Assembly: GCA_012862575.1 (NCBI GenBank)
Contig: BLSF01000014.1
Location: forward strand, 248,001 to 312,000
Length of the DNA: 64,000 bases
Direction: 5' to 3'
From: Parietichytrium sp. I65-24A
Lineage: Eukaryota > Sar > Bigyra > Thraustochytrida > Thraustochytriidae
Shown: one piece after another, positions 38,179 to 47,552 of the stretch
Layout: every line of letters begins with the position of its first letter
Position numbering within the stretch: position 1 is the stretch's first letter
The notes under the pieces: model-generated
Seen by the model: only the letters and a program-made list of their open reading frames with translations
What the model was told of the DNA's origin: nothing
Databases searched by the model: none
Position numbers and translations under genes: made by a program

Positions 38179-39549
38179 TTATTGGACGGTGGTGGAGCGA
38201 AGAGTGTAGGCAGAAGCAACAAGGTATATCGCGGAGAGTGAGAGCAGAAAAGCGTAACCTTGCAGGGAATATCCGGTCCCTTGCTCGTTTGGGTGAAACA
38301 GAAGCACTGGGCCCCCAATCATCGGGCCCAACGAGGTCCCAATGAAAGCTCCAACGCCCCAAATTCCAAGGAACCTGGCAGCCTCCTCCTTGGAAGGCAA
38401 TGCGTCAATTGCTAGACTGCCATCCATTGTCAAATATACGCCATTAGCTGCGCCGAGCAAACACGTGACGGCAATCAAGCTAGGTTTTGAGCTCGTAAAA
38501 ATGATCGCAACGTTGGCGATTGCAAGAGCCGCGCACGAAGCATAAATGTATTGCTTGCGTCCATTGCTGAGTCTGTCTGACAGGTAACCAGCGGGAAAAG
38601 CTGTCAAAACACCACAGAGCTGCCCGACAACTGCAAGAACGGCGGTGAAGTTTTCTGACTCTGTTTCTGTAAGCGGCTCGGGCTCCACGATGACATCGCG
38701 GACAAAGTACATCAGGTATGCTTGGCTAGAAATCCCCATATAGTAGAGTGTGCGGCTCACAAGAATGAGGAAAAAGTCGCGATGCTCTCTCGGGGAAACG
38801 GTGAAAGCGCGTTTCACATCGGCGAAGGTCAGTTCCTGTGGATGGCTATTGGTTCGCTGCAAAAACCGATCATCCTCTTCATTGGTGCGAGACCCCCCCT
38901 CTCCATTCCCTAGACTTATGAAAATAGGTCGAAGTCGAGCGGCCTCCAGGAACGTGATCGCCGTTGTGGAAGAAATAATGATAATGTAGTAGAGATACAA
39001 ATCGCCAAAGATGCGAAACGCGATAAAACTAGATACAGCGCCGAGAACGCTGAGCATAGCGATAATTCCATTTGCTTGTCCCACCTGCTCTTCAGGCACG
39101 AAGTCTGCAATTAAGCCGTTCATCGAGGAGTAGATAACATTCAATGCAAGCATGGACACTGTAAATGCCACGACGTAGAGATCCCACAGCAGCTGCATGC
39201 GAGCAAACCACTGAGCACACAATCCGCAGACACCAACGATCCCTCCGTACATGATGAACGGCCTGCGCTTCCCCATTGGGTGCACGCAGCGATCTGACAC
39301 CATTCCCACAATGGGACAGATTAGCTGCGTGATCCCCGCGATCGCGACGAACCCGCCCAAGTAAAGCGCCCCTTCATTCGGACTTATGCGTTTAGACTCA
39401 ATCGGCAGCGTCACAATAAAGTAGCTACTGAGCAGCACCCCGTTACCAAACGAGAACGCGAACAGCCTTGCCAAACTAGTGTACGAAAGCGTCCGCCAGC
39501 CCCCCGCCTGAGACAGCGTCGGCTGCACGTCGGCCTCCAAGTGCAGCAT
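38179..39549 (-). CDS. MFS transporter, GPH/SLC45-like
   Basis: A 456-residue major-facilitator protein with about 12 membrane spans, starting at an ATG. The loop after span 2 reads GMVSDRCVHPMGKRRPFIMYGG, matching the S-D-R-x(5-8)-G-(K/R)-R-R-P-F signature of the glycoside-pentoside-hexuronide and SLC45 sugar:cation symporters. A central cytosolic loop (NEEDDRFLQRTNSHPQELTFADVKRAF) separates the two six-span halves. The second half has the matching loop GYLSDRLSNGRKQYIYASC. Length fits the family. A proton- or sodium-coupled sugar or sugar-derivative import role is likely by family, but the substrate is not readable. It is probably in the plasma membrane. Confidence 0.88.
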   Translation of the reverse strand: MLHLEADVQPTLSQAGGWRTLSYTSLARLFAFSFGNGVLLSSYFIVTLPIESKRISPNEGALYLGGFVAIAGITQLICPIVGMVSDRCVHPMGKRRPFIMYGGIVGVCGLCAQWFARMQLLWDLYVVAFTVSMLALNVIYSSMNGLIADFVPEEQVGQANGIIAMLSVLGAVSSFIAFRIFGDLYLYYIIIISSTTAITFLEAARLRPIFISLGNGEGGSRTNEEDDRFLQRTNSHPQELTFADVKRAFTVSPREHRDFFLILVSRTLYYMGISSQAYLMYFVRDVIVEPEPLTETESENFTAVLAVVGQLCGVLTAFPAGYLSDRLSNGRKQYIYASCAALAIANVAIIFTSSKPSLIAVTCLLGAANGVYLTMDGSLAIDALPSKEEAARFLGIWGVGAFIGTSLGPMIGGPVLLFHPNEQGTGYSLQGYAFLLSLSAIYLVASAYTLRSTTVQ

Positions 39550-40798
39550 ACTCCCAGCTGCGATTCAGACGCCGCTCTTCTCAACTGACTTTCTCCCAGA
39601 CTCTTTAGTCTTGTTGCAGCGGTGCTGCTCTCCGCTTCACAGGGCTCCAACAAAAACCAACAAGAAGAACATGCAGTAAGAAACGCGCCTCCAAGTGAAA
39701 CTTTCAACCCACTACTACTCCACAGTGTCCGCAGAGAGCGACGAAACCGACAATTTCACACGGGCTACTCGCACTCACAGTCCGTCCCACTGGTCCTCGC
39801 GTACAAGGACACGTGTACGTACACGTACGCCTATCTATACACGAGGACATAGGCTATAGATAATCCAGCGCGGTAGGGAACGAATGGAGCAGTAAGTTGT
39901 TCCTCGCCGCACTGGTACTGATGCTAATTTTTGGAGTAGTTACTATCAAAAATAAATCGATCATGGGTCGAAGTTTGTGACGCGCGGGTGTGGCGATGGT
40001 AGACTGTGAGTCGAAAGGTGTCTGCGCTTAGACAATCGACAGTCGACAGCCGAAATTCTGAATTCCGAGGTTGACTAGTCCGTGTGACCCATTTTCCTCT
40101 TTTTTTAAGGCGACCAGCAGTGACCTACTAATTGCTATCGAACTTCACACCTCTTTGATACCGGTCATACCGGTGCCAAAGCAGAAGCGCTGCGACTAAG
40201 AACACTAAGGACGATGGTTTGCAAGATAACTTACAGTTAGTGAGACAGACGACTCGGAAAGTTTCTGAACTGCAAATACTGCTGGTTTTGTGTTTTGATG
40301 CGGCGATGTCTCTAGTAGAATTCTGATAAATTTTACTCTGCAAAGACCAAGGCAGTTGGGGGCGTTGGAAGCGTAAGGAGGGACAAACTCATGAGGTCTC
40401 ACAGTGAACAAGGATGAGCAATTCGATCAGATCGCCTGAGGCAGTAGAGACTGCCTACTCAGGATGATAACCATTCTCATTGAAGAGAGGTGGCCAATAC
40501 ACGCCAATACTAGCACAAGGGGCGTCCAACGGAGTCATCCATTACGTTTGTCACAACTAACCTCACCTCTCCCTTACCGATTACCTATTCTGAAAGTGAG
40601 AGTGAGTGAGTGATTGAGTGGGGTTATTGACACTATCAACTTTAGGGAGAGCCAATACTTGGCTCCAATCAACCAGTACGCGCTTTCTCTCTTCCACGCA
40701 CGCGAACCTTGTGTTTGTTGAACCAAAGCTCAAAGCCCAAATCCCCGTTACGCACTTGTTGAAAGGCTTTGCTTGCCTCGTCGATCAAGTCGCACAAA
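39550..40798. other. intergenic region between divergent genes
   Basis: About 1.25 kb between the divergent transporter and pseudoprotease genes. It contains a palindromic ACGTGTACGTACACGT-like stretch near 39,808-39,828 and TACCGGTCATACCGGT near 40,159-40,174. No gene is supported. Confidence 0.45.
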
Positions 40799-43056
40799 AT
40801 GCTGCCGGGGCCTCTTTCTGGATTTCTTTGCGCAGCGCTGTTGCTGCAGTGCGTTTTCGCAGCGTCAAAGACGGAGTCGGAGTCGATTTTGGGCTTCCCG
40901 TGGCTCGCCTCCGTACGAAGGAACGACGAGCAGGCTTGCAGCGGAACTCTTGTACACACCCAGGCCGTTCTGACCTCGGCTCGATGTAAGTTTTTCCATG
41001 AGATCAAAGCGTTGAAATTAGACTACTGACAGCTCTCCGTCATGTTTCGTATGACACAACCCGCCACGCAGGCCTTCAAGGGAAGTCGCCAACAAGTGTC
41101 GTGTTTCGCCTTTCAGACTCGACTGGGTCCGGCGAGATAGTTGAAAAGGAATACAGCATTCGCAAGCTCATTCGCCACCCAGACTATATTTTCAAGAGCG
41201 TAGAGAACGACATTGCCGTGATTGTCCTTGCATCTGCCGTGGACGATATCGAGCCTCTGGAGTTGACTGATTCAAATGAATATGAAGCCGAGGGCACCAA
41301 CCTCTATGTTTTGAACACCGATTCTGACGACCCAAGTGTGGCAAGTGTCACAAAAGTAACGACTATGTCTGCGGAGACGTGTGCTGAAACGCTCAAGCTC
41401 GATGCTACAAGCGACAAGGTGTTCTGCGGCGATTTTCTCGCTGGAGACAAAGCCTACTGCCCAGGCGACCTGGGAAGTCCAATCGTAGCGCAGAAGAAAT
41501 CAGGATCGTACGTGATGGTGGGAACAACGAATGGCTGCAAAAAGAACCAGTATGGTTACTACTCAAGCGCTTCTTCCTATCTCGCTTTCATCGCGAATCC
41601 AGTTTGCGCTTCGCTTACCGAGCTCGAGTCGACTGGATCCTGGGTATCTTTTTCTGCAAGTGCAGCAGTATCCGAGACGGCTTTTGCATGCTGGAGCTTG
41701 AAATCCAACAAGAAGAGTATTCGGTTCACACTGGAAAGCCTGGACAGCGGCTCTTATGACAACGCAGTCACGCTTCACACCGCTGACGATATATACACCC
41801 CCATTGCAAGGTACTGGGGAGCGCAGTCCTCGGTTGCCCTTGAGCAGCTTCCGCCTGACCTTGTGTTTATTATGGACTTTGCGTCATCCAACGTCGCTGC
41901 ATCATTCTCGGCCAAATTCGATGGAGAAGCAACTGCCGCTACTTCAAAACCTGCCCCCTCGCCGTACGTCGACCCGAAGACCTTGGCCTGCGCGAACGGA
42001 CTCGTTGATCTGAAAGCCAAAACCAATGGAAAAACTACCTCTTTTGACGATGGCTACTCCACGTATCCGGCCAAAATGAGCAAGTGCTGGTATCTGTATT
42101 CCAATGGCGCTGGTGTGCAAGTTTCTTTTACAAACTACGATCTAGAGGATGGATATGACATCGTCAAAGTGTTCGAAGCTGGGGACTGGGAAATCGGTGA
42201 GTTGTTTCCCAAAAATGAACTCCGTAATCTGACTCGTCTTGGGAGCGTCAGCGGTACCTCGAGCAAAACGAAATCATTCGTCGGAGAGACTTTGTTTCTT
42301 GTGATGACTTCCGACAACAATGATCAGAGGTCTGGGTTCGAGGCGACTGTCCAGAAAGTCTCAAAGATTCCCACGCCAGCCCCGACGGCGGCTCCGACGG
42401 GAACAACTTGCAACCTGATCACAGTGCCAACGGACGGGTCTTCTTTGGCATTTGAGGATGGCTATCTGTACTACCCGCAGTTCACTTCTGAGTGCTGGCT
42501 TCTCAAAGCTCTTAACGGCAAGACGATCGAGATTCAATTTACGCTCGTTGATGTTGACGAGCTGCTGGACTACGTTGACGTAGATAGCGTTGCCGACGAT
42601 GGCTCTACAGTCAACTTGGCTTCACTCACTGGAGCGAGTGTGAACCAAGGCCCTTACTCTGGAAAGACTCTCAAAGTCACATTGTCCTCGTCCTCCAGTG
42701 TGCCCAGAATAGGATTCATCGGAAGCGCAAAAATCAAAGACGACTCGGTGACCCCGACAGTCGAAGTATGCTCTGAAGAGAACAAGAAAGCCAAATGCGA
42801 CGCCATCTCTGGTAGCTACGGAATACTCGACCTGCCGTGCAGAGGTTTAGATGACAGCAGTCGCTGTACCTTTCAAGAATGCGCAGCATACTGTAACGAG
42901 CATCCTTTTTGTGAGAAATTTGAGCATTGGCCAACGACCTTAGCGATGGACATTGCTACGACAACTTCCCTGCGTGGCCAGTGCCAGCTATACAGCACGA
43001 ACGAGCAGCTGGCCAAAATTTCATCTGGGACCTGCGCCTCCTTGATTAGCTGCTAG
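40799..43056 (+). CDS. secreted trypsin-like pseudoprotease with CUB domains
   Basis: Two exons (40799-40985 and 41072-43056) encode 723 residues. A signal peptide (GPLSGFLCAALLLQCVFA) precedes a trypsin-fold domain. All key chemistry is lost: LTAAHC is LTSARC (Arg62 for His), GDSGGP is GDLGSP (Leu196 for Ser), the specificity Asp189 position is Ala, and no R-IVGG activation site exists (SILGFPWLASV instead). Only the middle acid, Asp109 in ENDIAVIVL, remains. Two or three CUB-like domains follow (about 242-349, 369-493, 509-618), with a PTPAPTAAPT linker, then a C-terminal Cys-rich PAN/apple-like domain (629-723) shared with the active protease 2.2 kb downstream. The likely role is binding or inhibiting rather than cleaving; this is inference. 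Confidence 0.88.
40986..41071 (+). other. intron of pseudoprotease gene
   Basis: An 86 bp GT-AG intron (donor CGAT|GTAAGT, acceptor CGCAG|GCCTT). Joining rebuilds the Cys63 codon (T|GC) that ends the LTSARC motif, and the reading frame continues to FRLSDSTGSG. Confidence 0.9.
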
Positions 43057-43223
43057 CTCATCTTCCGACCACAGCAATTCAAATTTAAATCTTCTTCTGA
43101 GTTCTGATGTCTTCTTTCACTGATCGTTTCAATTTTCAAATTTACTAAGACGCTCTTGTACCGGCACCAGCAACAGCACGCACTCTTCCAGCAGAAGATT
43201 TAAATTTCCGCACACAAGTTGCG

Positions 43224-43834
43224 ATGGCCACAGGACCTTCGATCGGTTTTTTCCATGGAAAAAGGTTCTTGCCTGAGAAGACAAAAGTAACACCAAAGAG
43301 TGGCAGCGAATCGAGATCGGCGTTCAGGCCCACGTGGGGGAAAGCACAGTTCAAGAATTTCGTGGATGGGCTGTTTGAGACGCTATTGGAAAAGTTCAAG
43401 CAAATTGAAGGGAAGGAGGTGCTCATCGTGCTCGATGGGGCCCCCGAGAAGGATTGCTACAAGAATCTTGCTGCTTTGCCGCACTTTTGTAGTCTTCAAG
43501 AAAAGCTTGAGGCATCCGGCGGAAAGTTGGTGATGCTTAAGGCCCCTTCGGATTCGCCACAACTTAATCTCTGTGAGCATTACAACCGCATTTTTCGTGG
43601 ATGGCCAACGAGATTCGCAACGAACAGAAATATGAGTTGCGTCTTTTCAATGATGCAAAACGTGGAAAAAAACCTGCGAAGCGAATCAAAGTTCTAGAGG
43701 AGATTCTTGATGCTGCCATGGCCCAGCTTTGTTTGCAGGATGCCAGTGTCGTGGTAGTCGATACGCTGACTAGGATTGTCGAAAAAGTTATTGCGGAGGA
43801 TGGCAACCTTGATTTTTCCGCACCGATCTCATAG
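43224..43834 (+). pseudogene. broken DDE (IS630/Tc1-mariner-type) transposase remnant
   Basis: A truncated, frameshifted transposase. The first frame (43224 to about 43590) carries two of the three DDE catalytic blocks: VLIVLDGAPEK (an Asp) and APSDSPQLNLCEHYNRIF (the SP-x-LN-x-x-E signature). Just after it, at a run of five T near 43,593-43,597, the frame slips by one, and the homologous continuation (ANEIRNEQKYELRLFNDAKRG) reads on in the next frame to 43834. The helix-turn-helix half and first Asp are absent upstream. It sits between the two protease genes and has no visible terminal repeats. It is probably a decayed DNA transposon; a captured domain is less likely because of the frameshift. 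Confidence 0.65.
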
Positions 43835-45247
43835 CAGCGGTAACGCCTGCTATAGTAAAAAGTTTGACCTTTGAGAGACAGCTTGGCCATCGCTTTGCTG
43901 CTCTTTTGATCCATTTTTAAAACCGCTCGAATCCGAGATGATGTGCGCTGATGTGCTGATGTCTTCGTTTGGCGCTGTCAGCAGCCACCACGAGTACCGA
44001 TTGTCTCATCGGTCTTCCTCGCTTGCGCCGCCTGCATTCGCTCAGATGAAAGATTTACCAGCTTTACCTCTCAAATCTTCTCTAGAGTAAGGATGTGAAA
44101 ACAAGAATTGAACTTGGCAAGTAAGTAGGCCAGCGGCTGTGACAACTGGCGCAGATGCTCGAATTTTCAGCCATTAGAACGCAACTCCTTCCGCAACCAT
44201 AACTTCTTAGCACCTTCTGGCTTTCAACCCATCTGTAAAAAATTTGCCTGCACTCCACAACAACGTTTCTTTCCACCAGCGACTCTCTGTCGAAATTGAG
44301 GCGACTGACTGCACTTCGCAGAATCGAGGTGCACAGAAACTTTATGCACTTCTACGCTAACTCAACCTTTCCGTTGTCCGGGACTGGGCCAACAAACCGT
44401 TTGCTAGGGTGCGAATACCGATCGCGGTAGGCGACGAGAGAAAGTGGGACTTGGCAGTGCACGCTCCACCTCGATTATTAAGGTCTACTGCCACTACTGC
44501 CTACCTGTTTCGTAATGTGTGTTTGAGCGGGAACAACAGAGACAACTTCAACGGAGCGAGTAGATACACTTTACAGGCTTCCGAACTCATCAAATAGGAC
44601 ATTCTATTCTGAGAATGAGAGCATAAAGATTTTTCGACTGGTGTTATGGACAGAGAAGGTCAGAAGCAGTGCTGACTGTGAGTACTCAGTTGTAGGTAGT
44701 ACTCACAGTCTGTACAGTTGCTGTACGTACACTCACAGTCCGTACCACCATCTCCTTTTCGTGCTTGCCAAATGATAGCTTTCCAGGGACAGGAGCAATC
44801 TGTAGGTACTACATAACCCAAAGGCCGTATTGCTCAAGTTGTGGCGAAAGCAAACGAAACCGTCCGTTGTCGGGGACAGCAAGCACGGCAGCAACGCCTC
44901 ACCCTCCTTTGGGACTGGCGGCGGTTATGGTGGGGGAGCAGTACCAAATCCGCAACCACCAGCACTGGCAACAAAGCAAACGACCCTTGTGTGAAACCAA
45001 GGATAGTGCAAGCGCTTCTGCGCGGTTGCCTCAGATAGCACTGCCCAGCGACCGGTGAATTTGCGCCTGTCTACTGTAAGAAAATAGACATCAAATCTAC
45101 TATTAAAGCTCAGCTCTCTGGTGAAGCAACCTTGCCGGACTGATCCCGAAACTCTGGAGAGGCGGCTCGGTCTTTCTTGCAGTCCGCAAAACCCAAACTC
45201 AAGCAACAGGACACACGCTCGATACTCGTAGTCCGTCGAAAGGTAAT
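43835..45247. other. intergenic region with inverted repeats
   Basis: About 1.4 kb without a supported gene. It contains a perfect 13-base inverted repeat (listed separately) and short related palindromes. It may include non-coding parts of the decayed transposon and must hold the promoter of the active protease. Confidence 0.45.
44674..44710. repeat. 13-base perfect inverted repeat
   Basis: GACTGTGAGTACT (44,674-44,686) and its exact reverse complement (44,698-44,710) are separated by 11 bases. A shorter palindrome (GTACAG/CTGTAC) and a third ACTCACAGTC copy follow within 30 bases. It could be a hairpin in RNA or a remnant of transposon ends. Confidence 0.8.
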
Positions 45248-46807
45248 ATGAAGGTCTTTAGCATTGTTGCGCTGTCACATCTCTTGCTCGCGGTGTGCGA
45301 CTCGGCCGAAATTCGAGGTGCGATCGCAGAGGAAGATGGCAAGGCTCGCAAACTCTTTGATCAGCGCATTGTTGGCGGAGTTATTGCAACGCATAGCTAT
45401 CCATGGATCGCGTCCTTGCGATCCGGCTCTGGTTACCACTTTTGCGGTGGGATGCTAATTGCACCGGACAAAGTCCTGACTGCAGCTCACTGCATCTCCG
45501 CGAACCCGCAAACAGTAGTTTTCAGAGAATACACGATTGGATCCGCGAACCCATCAGGTGAAGACGCCCCAGTCACTAGCCAGGTGGTCGACATCCTGGT
45601 AAACCCGGATTATGACGATGACGAGACCACCTATGACTCTGCAATCCTGGTGATTGATCCACCAATCACCGATATTACGCCCGTGTCGATCGACTATGAC
45701 GGCGAGTTCGAGACCACCGGCACGATGCTCAGCGTCGCTGGTTGGGGAACAACTTCGGAAGATGGAGATGCTTCCGACGAGCTTCGTATTACTGAGGTGC
45801 CGGTTGTAGATAGGACCAAATGTAATAAAGCTCTCGGCATCACGAATACAATGTTCTGTGCCGGCTACGAAGCTGGTGGAAAGGACTCGTGCCAAGGCGA
45901 TAGCGGAGGTCCATTGTTCCACGAGGCTGACGACGGTTCCGTAACCGTAGTTGGTATAGTGTCGTGGGGTGTCGGATGCGCACGTCCAAAGCTGTATGGA
46001 GTGTACAGCAGATTAAGTCGTATGGACTCCTTTTTGCAGGACCCCTTTTCCACGTCAAACTGGTGCAAAACGTCTTCCACAACAATCACGGCAACTTCGA
46101 CCGCTGCAACGATTACAGATGGCAGCGGTAAGTATGGCAACAACTGGAAGAAATGCTGGGCAATTAATAGTGCAAGCGGAACCAAGGTTCAGATCACCTT
46201 CAAGTCTTTCAAACTCGAAGAAAACTTTGACTATTTGAAGATCTTCGAAGACGGCTACACATTCTCCCAACGCTTCACAGGCACCAGCGCAGCCGGAAAC
46301 ACCTACACATTCACTGCCCCAGTGCATATGCAGCTTCAAACGGACAGCTCTGTCACTCTAGACGGATTTGAAGTAGAGGTCATCGCTGTTGATGATTCGG
46401 ACTCGACTGTGTCAGATGTGTCGAAATCCCCAACGACATCGCCCACCAAAGCTCCGACTAGATCTCCCACACTTGCTCCAAGCCGATCCCCGACTTTCAG
46501 CCCGACTGACTTCCCTACGTCCCAGTATGGCACCGAGCAAAAGTGCTTCAAAAAACTGAGCAAGAAGGCATGTAGCAAGTATGGCACTGCGGGAGTGCTC
46601 GATGTGCCTTGCTCCGCAGATGACGGAACCGAGTGCACCAGAGAAGCATGTGCAAACCACTGCGCAGCCGCTGCAAGCTGCATTTCTTTCGACCACTGGA
46701 TCCCGTCCACAAGGAAGACGACTAGCGGAGAAGGCCACTGCGAGCTGCACTCCGCCACGCTGCCGCGGCCCAAGAGCGGTGGTTGCTATGCTCTGGTGGC
46801 GTGCTGA
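45248..46807 (+). CDS. secreted trypsin-like serine protease with CUB domain
   Basis: A 519-residue zymogen. A signal peptide (VFSIVALSHLLLAVCDSA) is followed by a propeptide ending DQR, cleaved before Ile41-VGG. The triad is His81 (LTAAHC), Asp130 (TYDSAILVI) and Ser219 (CQGDSGGP). Asp213 six residues before the Ser is the trypsin specificity residue, so cleavage after Arg or Lys is expected. Tyr250 sits at chymotrypsin position 225 (KLYGVYS), where Pro is usual in trypsin. After the protease come a CUB-like domain (about 272-381), a linker of SPT/APT units (392-422) and the Cys-rich C-terminal domain (432-519) also found in the dead homologue upstream. It is secreted and may act on the cell surface or outside; substrates are unknown. 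Confidence 0.94.
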   Translation: MKVFSIVALSHLLLAVCDSAEIRGAIAEEDGKARKLFDQRIVGGVIATHSYPWIASLRSGSGYHFCGGMLIAPDKVLTAAHCISANPQTVVFREYTIGSANPSGEDAPVTSQVVDILVNPDYDDDETTYDSAILVIDPPITDITPVSIDYDGEFETTGTMLSVAGWGTTSEDGDASDELRITEVPVVDRTKCNKALGITNTMFCAGYEAGGKDSCQGDSGGPLFHEADDGSVTVVGIVSWGVGCARPKLYGVYSRLSRMDSFLQDPFSTSNWCKTSSTTITATSTAATITDGSGKYGNNWKKCWAINSASGTKVQITFKSFKLEENFDYLKIFEDGYTFSQRFTGTSAAGNTYTFTAPVHMQLQTDSSVTLDGFEVEVIAVDDSDSTVSDVSKSPTTSPTKAPTRSPTLAPSRSPTFSPTDFPTSQYGTEQKCFKKLSKKACSKYGTAGVLDVPCSADDGTECTREACANHCAAAASCISFDHWIPSTRKTTSGEGHCELHSATLPRPKSGGCYALVAC

Positions 46808-47552
46808 GCTCTGCAACTCCACTCCAAATGATCTGTAATTGCTTCAACTATTTTCGCACTGGCATCAAACTATGGCCCTTCAATCTCTCCTTCGCTTTTA
46901 TCCCATCTTGTCCTTTCATTCGTTCATGTCCATGATCATGATGGCCCATGAACAGAACTTCATGTTCAATGAAACGAAAACAATTTCCTCGCCAATGTTG
47001 GCCACGACTCCTTATCAACATGACCAGTATGACCTGTATGAGCAGAAAGAGCTCCAATAGTCTCTAGACTAGTCATGACTAGAGTCCCAAAAGAACCTCA
47101 AGTACCCATACTCGTTCAAAATTCAAAAATGACACTGGGCGCTCTACACGTCTTCTATCCTAAACAATAGCTAGCACCTCATACGAGCTTCCATTTTCGA
47201 AGCGCTTAGACAGAGGCAACGCATGACAGTGCACGCGAACGCAAAAGCAGACGCGTGTCGCGTGTGTTGTCGATAAGGCGGACAGTCAGTCAGTCAGTCA
47301 GTCAGTCAGCCACCTTGAGGTATCACGAAACGTTCGGGCCCGTCTTTGGGGAAAGAACAGCTGGGAAAGACAGCGGGAGTGGCGATAGTCGCATGTTGGC
47401 GCAGCGACACTTTGCTCGATCGACGATTCGGGAATACTTGGTGGCATCTGGCCTTTGACGATATTGGCACTCGAGCGTTGTAGAGCTGGGCCGGTGGTGG
47501 GAGAAGAAGCTCGCAAGCAGTTGAGCACGGTGCGAGCAAGGGCGGATGCGGC
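46808..47552. other. intergenic region with CAGT repeat
   Basis: About 745 bp between two + strand genes. A CAGT tetranucleotide tract lies at 47,283-47,309. No gene is supported. The right part is the leader of the large gene at 47,553. Confidence 0.45.
47283..47309. repeat. CAGT tetranucleotide repeat
   Basis: About six to seven CAGT units shortly upstream of the 2054-residue gene. It is non-coding. Confidence 0.85.

Noticed and set aside
43601-43834. Independent small gene starting at an ATG after the transposase frame
   Set aside because: Its sequence continues the transposase C-terminus in a shifted frame, so it is treated as part of the broken element.
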